From Przewalskia tangutica (taxonomy: Eukaryota > Streptophyta > Magnoliopsida > Solanales > Solanaceae), in the NCBI GenBank assembly GCA_029844215.1, contig CM056718.1, forward strand, positions 169,187,396-169,251,395: DNA of 64,000 nt. The letters are read 5' to 3'. A program made the translations under genes and the position numbers. The notes under the pieces are model-generated. The model saw nothing but the letters and a program-made list of their open reading frames with translations, ran no database searches and was not told the origin of the DNA. Shown piece after piece: positions 58,345 to 64,000 of the stretch. Each line of letters starts with the position of its first letter. Position 1 is the stretch's first letter.

Positions 58345-61300
58345 ATGGTCGAAACCAGACGAAGCTCCTCGTCTTCTAAACGCCTTCTCTCTTCTCCCTC
58401 ATCTCCTCTTCCTAATCGCAAGCGCTCCAAGGTATTCGGATTTCATGCATCTATCTATACATATGTTTGCATGTAGCAGGAAAAGGAGTTTTTTTTGGGT
58501 TATTTTTTGTGATTCATTTGTTTGATCGGCTATATAGGCGGTGGAGGCGCTGTCATCAACGAATGATACCCTAGGTCAGAAAACCCAGGGTGCGGTTAAT
58601 GAATCTGCTGAGCAAGAGGTTCGATCGGCTGATCTGGCTGGTGCTAGTGTTTTGAAGTCGTCTGATGCTTCTGTGCCACTAAAATCGCCGGAGCCTTTGG
58701 TATCACCGATGACTCTAGGTGCGATTTTGTCTTTGCATGTGCTTTGACTTTATCAAAATTCGGATATTTTTGCTTATTTTGTTTGGTTAATTGGGGTTTT
58801 TGAACTTCTTTAGGTCATTCTGTGATTGATGTGGAGAAGGCGAAGTTAAATGGGTCGGCATTGAATAGGGGGAAGAAGCCGCAGATGAAATCTAATGTTG
58901 GGGCTGTATGGGGGAGGTTTATTTCTCAGTGCTCTCAAGTAGGTTTATCTTCTAACGCTTTCTATGTCAATCTTTGAGTCTTGTTCAAAGATAAAAATTT
59001 AGAAAATATGTAACCTTTGGTCAAATTTTGATACCAAAGTGAACTCTGCTACCACCCACTCCCTCCCTCCCGTGTGAACAAGGGAGAAAAAGCTTAGAGT
59101 GGCCAAAGAATTTAAATAATCTGTGCAGAAGATACTCACCATGATATGCGAAGAACATAACTTGACGCATTTAAATTTGCATCCATTCTCGCCTGAGTTA
59201 CTCCCTCCATTTAAAATTGGATTTCTTAGTTTTTAATTAAGAGTATGTGACGTTTAGTGTTTCATAAAGAGAATACGGTGACTCAGTATGTTATATTTTT
59301 GTTTTCTTAAGATAAAGAACATGGAAATGTTATATCCAACATGGGCTGCATGTAACTTTGGAGTGCACAGACCAACCAAACCGAAAATTTTGGTTTATTT
59401 GGACCGATATATGGTGTTTTAGGGTTTTTCTTCTACCCTTATTAGATTAGTCTCTCATCTCTTTATCATTTATTTTCCAAAATATCTCTCTATCAAGGTA
59501 CAACTCTTTGTTACCATAAATTAGGACCAGAATAACCGCTCAATCATGATCTGTAGTGAAAATCGACAGTATGCGGGAGTATGTCTATATACGTCATTTT
59601 TTTGATAACCGTGGTTCGGGTCAGCTTGCGTAACTCCCACCAGTTACCTCTCACCAACACAAGTACCTAGTGTAGGAATTGAACCTCAGACCTCATGGTT
59701 CTCAATCCACTTCATTGACCACTAGGCCACAACCTCAAGTGACATCTATAGACATCATTAGTTGAATCTGGTGACAAGATCCCGAGCATTCATCAACACA
59801 GCTTCAACGATACAGCATGTGCAATGCTCAATAACACCTATGATTTAGGAGAAACTCTCAAACCAAACATTACTATTATTGAAATCAGCTACCTGGCAAA
59901 CACTGTCCTTGGAGGCAATTCATCAACTGGAAACTCCACTCTTCAACAAATAGGAGAAGTTAAACTGTTAGGGTGTACCATCTTTCCGTCGAGTCACTAT
60001 CCGATAATGTAGAAGAGGATGATTCATGTCTTCACCCGAGCTTTTACACATGAAGCACCAACCAACACATGTAATCCTCCTCTTTCTCAGGTTCTCAACC
60101 GTCAAAATCACCCCCTTGTAACTAACCGGGTGAAGAAACAAACTTTTCTCGGAACCCTAGGAATCCATACCGAGAGGTGCAGGAACGTGTGCTCCTCCCT
60201 GCACAACAGTTTCTCATAGTAGAAAGTGACAAAAACATGCCATTATTCCCCGCTCCCCATTTCAACACATCATTAAAATTATATTTGTTTCTGACGGGTA
60301 TGGACATTAATGCACTGGGGAAATATTTTGCGAATAACTTACAAAGTTTGTAGTGTAACAAGCATAGACTTCTTTTTTGTGCGTACCTCGATTTTGATTT
60401 TGCAGGCTTTTACACGTTAACTTGTTTACTTGCATTGGTGGTGTATTCTTTAGCCTGTGCTTAAATCATATAGACATTGCACAGATCATCTTTATCTTTG
60501 CATCAAGGTCTATACATAGTGAATTTCCTTGAACGATTAACAAATTGGTCTATAGATAGTGGATTGCTTTATAAAAACTCCTCCATCAAGAAGGTGATTG
60601 GGAAACAGGAATGACAGTCTGGAAAAGCCTCTGTACAAAAGATTCTAATATTGAAGCAATTTGATGAAATCTATCATCTTATGTCATGTACATCCTGGAG
60701 CTTGCACCGAAAACCTAACCAACAAAGGCATCTATAGTTCATCTCCTGTACAGTGGTAACCTTTGCCTTGAAGTTTAAAATAAAATACTTTTCAACTTTG
60801 AGGCCCTATATGTTAATTTAGATAAGAAGTTCTGTACATCGCAGAAACTAACCTTCACAAACATTAATATGTACTAATAAAAAAAGCAAAGTGCAATGTT
60901 GCCATGTGTTATATGGTTGTTTGGATTAAAATGAATAGAAATCAAGGAAATGGTTGGGTGGTGTTGGATACATGTTGAAGGATGTTGATGTTGGACTGTA
61001 GAGTGTAGACGATTTGGTGTCCATGCTTCCTATGTCTCAATTCAACTTAATGCATGGGCACAGCCATAACATCAGTCCCAATTCAATTGGCTTTGATTAT
61101 ATTTAAGGTGACATTTGAATTGGAAATTTTTTCTCTGAAAAGAAAAAGTGTTTTGGTCTGATAACTACAAATATATGTTTGGTTGTATTTCAGTATTTTG
61201 TTCAAAAACTGTTTATTTAATTAATACGTAATATTTATCATACAAACAATCCAAAAGTATTTTTTTTCTACCACTTTTTTTTAAGAAGCCAGAGAACTTC

Positions 61301-62687
61301 CCAACACCAAGATTTGCACATAGGAAAATAATATTTTGCCAAAAGAAAATTGGACAGTAAAGAACCATCTTAGTATTTCAAAAAGTAGGCTGGATCATGT
61401 CTACACATTTGATATGTTACTGATGAAGATACCTATGCAGTTCTATTTACTTGCTTAATTGTTTTCCTTCTATAATGAACACACTAATTGGCTTCAATTT
61501 GTTTCTGCAGAATCCTCATTTTGTCATGCAACATCCCATTTATTCTGTTGGTCAAGGTCGTCAGTGTGACTTGTGGATAGCAGACACTTCTGTTAGCAAA
61601 TCTTTATGTAATCTGAAGCTCATTGAGCAGGAGGTGAACTTGACATTTTTTCTAGATGTTCTTTTACTGTTGTTTGAAGTAGTATAACTTAATTTCCTTT
61701 CTCTCCCACTTGTGACGTAAACTCGCATTATTCATTCTGTTTATCTTTCTATATGTCTAGAAAGGAGGTTTTATCACACTACTTGAAATAACTGGCAAGA
61801 AAGGTGACGTGCAAGTCAATGGCAAGGTCTACCCAAAAAATTCTACTGTGCCTCTTAATGATGGTGATGAGATTGTTTTTGGTTCGTCGGGTGAACATGC
61901 TTATGTATCCTTTTCTCCAATGTGTTTTTCCATGTTTTTAGAGTTTATATACATGTAAAAAGTGTGCATTCCATATCTATGTTAGTACTGGAAGAATCAA
62001 TGGTTTCCTCTACTTAGTCTTTTAGATATTCGAAAAAATCACCAACGACGACAAATCTAGTATGTCGCATTCTGTCAGCATACTTGAGGCTCATAGTGGA
62101 TCAGTCAAGGGATTGCATATTGAGGCAAGGTCAGGGGACCCCTCCACAGTAGCTGTGGCATCAGCCCTCACATCTTTGTCAAATTATCAGAAAGAGTCTT
62201 CCCTTCTCCCACCATCATCTCAAAATGGCAAGGATGTGAAACAAGGTTCAGAAATGCCAAGACTGCCAGCTGCAAATGGAGTGGCAGAAAAACATGATTT
62301 AGATGCTGAAATGAAGGATGCTTCTGATAATAGTGATTTACCTGGTGTTTCACTGTGTGAGAAGACTGGTGTAATATCTCCTGAAACTGGAAATGAGAAC
62401 TTGAATCTTGATGGTGGTGCACTTGATTCAGTCGATGCAGAGATAGGGAAGATCTCGGGGGTAGCTCAAGAATTGCGACCTCTCCTGCGAGTACTTGCTG
62501 GATCTTCTGAGTTCGATAGCATTTCCAAAATTCTTGAAGAGCGAAGGGGAATGCGGGAACTAAGAGATTTTGACCCGCCAATTTTGACATCAACCAGGCG
62601 CCAAGCTTTTAAAGATGCGTTACAACAAGGAGTACTTAATTCAAAAAATATTGAGGCCTCGTTTGAAAAATTTCCGTATTATTTGAG
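58345..62687 (+). CDS. FHA-domain AAA+ ATPase, N-terminal part (6 exons; rest outside window)
   Basis: Exons 58345-58431, 58538-58718, 58814-58938, 61511-61633, 61761-61904, 62026-62687; all borders GT-AG and all joins in frame; 440 residues plus two bases. It starts MVETRRSSSSSKRLLSS with a basic patch (NRKRSK) that could be a nuclear signal. Residues about 118-223 form a forkhead-associated domain, a phosphothreonine-binding fold: GAVWGRFISQCSQ, QHPIYSVGQGRQCDLWI, SKSLCNL, DVQVNGKVYP, and LNDGDEIVFGS. A long low-complexity linker follows, then a conserved segment (RPLLRVLAGS, LEERRGMRELRDFDPP, SFEKFPYYL) seen in plant spastin/katanin-like AAA proteins of about 1200 residues. The Walker A/B ATPase core is right of the window. 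ATPase assignment therefore rests on family recognition of the N-terminal half. Confidence 0.88.
59598..59740 (-). repeat. tRNA-derived SINE with A and B boxes in intron 3
   Basis: On the minus strand TGGCCTAGTGG (59729-59719) fits a pol III A-box and GGTTCAATTCC (59685-59675) a B-box, 33 bases apart, as in tRNA-derived SINEs. The segment ends in AAAAAA-rich sequence on the minus strand near 59600 after ACCACGGTTATC. Sits in the 2.57-kb intron between exons 3 and 4. Confidence 0.75.
59760..61510. other. Rest of intron 3 of the FHA/AAA gene
   Basis: Several short ORFs (for example 59824-60012 and 60019-60219) lie here. The first is an open 62-codon frame without known motifs and might be a remnant of an inserted coding sequence. 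Otherwise AT-rich intron sequence. Confidence 0.4.
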
Positions 62688-64000
62688 GTGAGCACGTTGA
62701 TCTCAAGCAATAAATAATCTCATTATGGTTCTTTTTGTTTTTTTCCAAGTATTTTGATGCCTTTTTTGGTGCTTTTCCTTTCAAATGTTTCGGTGACTTC
62801 AACTATTTTTACGAGTGTGACTGGAGTTGAGCTTTTACCTGTCAGGAAAAGTACGAATGGAGTTTTGATTTTAGTAATGCTGTACTATTATTAATCAGTT
62901 GGAGTTGTGTTTATCATTTTTCTTTTCTAGTTATGATTGATATGCATATGACTGCGTGTCTTTTTTAACAGACATGTGTCTAGCTAATATGTGCATGATA
63001 TTACTGTTTCCTCATATTGCATCATACACTAAATTGCTCGGACTCGGGTGCGGGTATCTGACATGGATGCGGATGCGGATCTGAGGGTCAGATCGGCAAA
63101 TCTGAAATTTAAGATTCGGGGGTACGGATCCATGCTATATATGGGTGCTGGGATTCGACTAAAAAAGTCAAAATTATAAAAGTAGAGCTATAAAGGTATT
63201 CTAAATTGAGAGATATTCTGTGGAAAGCTTACTTGTATGTTGTAGAATTCAATCTTTCATTCTGCAAGATGGGGCGTTAAAACATAAATTAATTGTCAAA
63301 AAATCCACATGCTAATAATTAATTTAGAAATTATCCCTCTTTTCTATGAGAAGGAAAACATTTATAATTAGCAAATATTGACCAAGAGGAAAAACTAGAA
63401 AGGATTGAAGGTGTGTCATTTCCCATGTCTTAAAATCTGTTTTATCTTTTATTTTGAGAAATCAAACTCTCAATTTTCTCCCCAAAATTTTCCATGGACC
63501 CTGGTCAAAGCATCTGATGTGGATTGACCGAATTCCACACGAACCCCACACCTGTGTCATGTCGACACGTGTTTGGCAGCAAAAATGAAGAGTTCGCGCT
63601 ACTTAGATCATACACAAACAAATAAAAAGAGAATAAAGGTGCAGTTGATAGATATTGCAATGTTTCTTTTTTTGAGCTTCATTACGCAATGTTTCAAAAA
63701 GTTTTTGTAAGTTGAACTTGTGTAGTGATCCACAAGGTAGGGGTAAGAGGCTGCATACACACCACATTCCCCAGACTCCACTTGTGGGATTACACAAGGT
63801 ATGTTGTTGTTGTAACTTGGTGTAGTGTTCATCATTGCTATGCAGTACTCATATCTTCTATTAACTTAATTACTTTGTGTTGCAACCTGTAATTTTTCGT
63901 TTTTGTATGGTATTTTTCATAAGTACATATGTAGGGTTTTCTCCCTTTTTTGTTGTTGTGTCTAGTGCTAGATGCAGGATGTCCCAAATGTACATTTGGA
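62688..64000 (+). other. Intron 6 of the FHA/AAA gene (open at window end)
   Basis: Begins at the GTGAGC donor at 62688; no following exon of the family was found by eye before 64000. 63033-63155 holds GGACTCGGGTGCGGGTATC and other GGTGCGGAT words of a dispersed repeat common in Solanaceae. 63730-63815 is a plus-oriented SINE 3' end (CCACTTGTGGGATTACACA, then GTATGTTGTTGTTGT). Confidence 0.6.

Noticed and set aside
59824..60219. Nested gene in intron 3 of the ATPase gene
   Set aside because: Two short ORFs without recognisable domains, splice support or conserved neighbours.

Overview
This window is nuclear DNA of a flowering plant, most likely a Solanaceae-type asterid. Three things point there. 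The two host genes have many introns with GT-AG borders and closely match the plant cullin-1 and FHA/AAA-ATPase families. Intergenic DNA is dominated by LTR retrotransposons. Several short repeats resemble SINE-like families common in Solanaceae. There are no bacterial-type genes, operons or CRISPR arrays. No database search was possible, so family names rest on motifs and recognition.

Left flank (1-4771, minus strand): the 5' half of a cullin-1 (CUL1) gene, thirteen coding exons plus a 5'UTR intron; the 3' half lies left of the window. Right flank (58235-64000, plus strand): the 5' part of an FHA-domain AAA+ ATPase gene, six coding exons ending in a long intron. The two genes face away from each other and are the only convincing host genes. 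As I recall, the same two families lie close together twice in Arabidopsis, so this looks like an old neighbourhood pushed apart by transposons.

Centre (7631-50518): a nested stack of retroelements, read mostly from LTR ends and target-site duplications (TSDs). The outermost layer appears to be one Ty3/gypsy chromovirus on the minus strand: 3' LTR 7631-8978, integrase/chromodomain relic 22818-24110, tRNA-Met-type primer site 49169-49180, 5' LTR 49185-50518. Into it went a plus-strand, 5'-truncated chromovirus (8992-22746) whose 3' LTR holds further LTRs; a hAT relic (24818-26561); a 10.3-kb Athila-like element (26995-37281, TSD TCAAG) with gag and protease but no visible reverse transcriptase or integrase; and a long solo LTR (37542-47354, TSD GTAAC) that itself contains solo LTRs with TSDs CTATG, ATGCT and GTATT. 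Nesting is up to four levels deep.

Right intergenic part (50519-58230): degenerate AT-rich DNA, a block that looks organelle-derived (about 51270-52060), a non-autonomous tRNA-Met-primed LTR element (53572-56360, TSD ATAAC), SINE fragments and one orphan exon-like ORF.

The least ordinary signals are small repeated structures inside LTRs: a hairpin whose stem varies with pairing kept in at least four of five LTR copies; a tandem array of nine tRNA T-arm/B-box-like motifs; arrays of the palindrome ACCGCGGT in the Athila-like LTRs and again inside that element; and different tandem repeats in corresponding parts of related LTRs. In CUL1, one intron begins with GA instead of GT.
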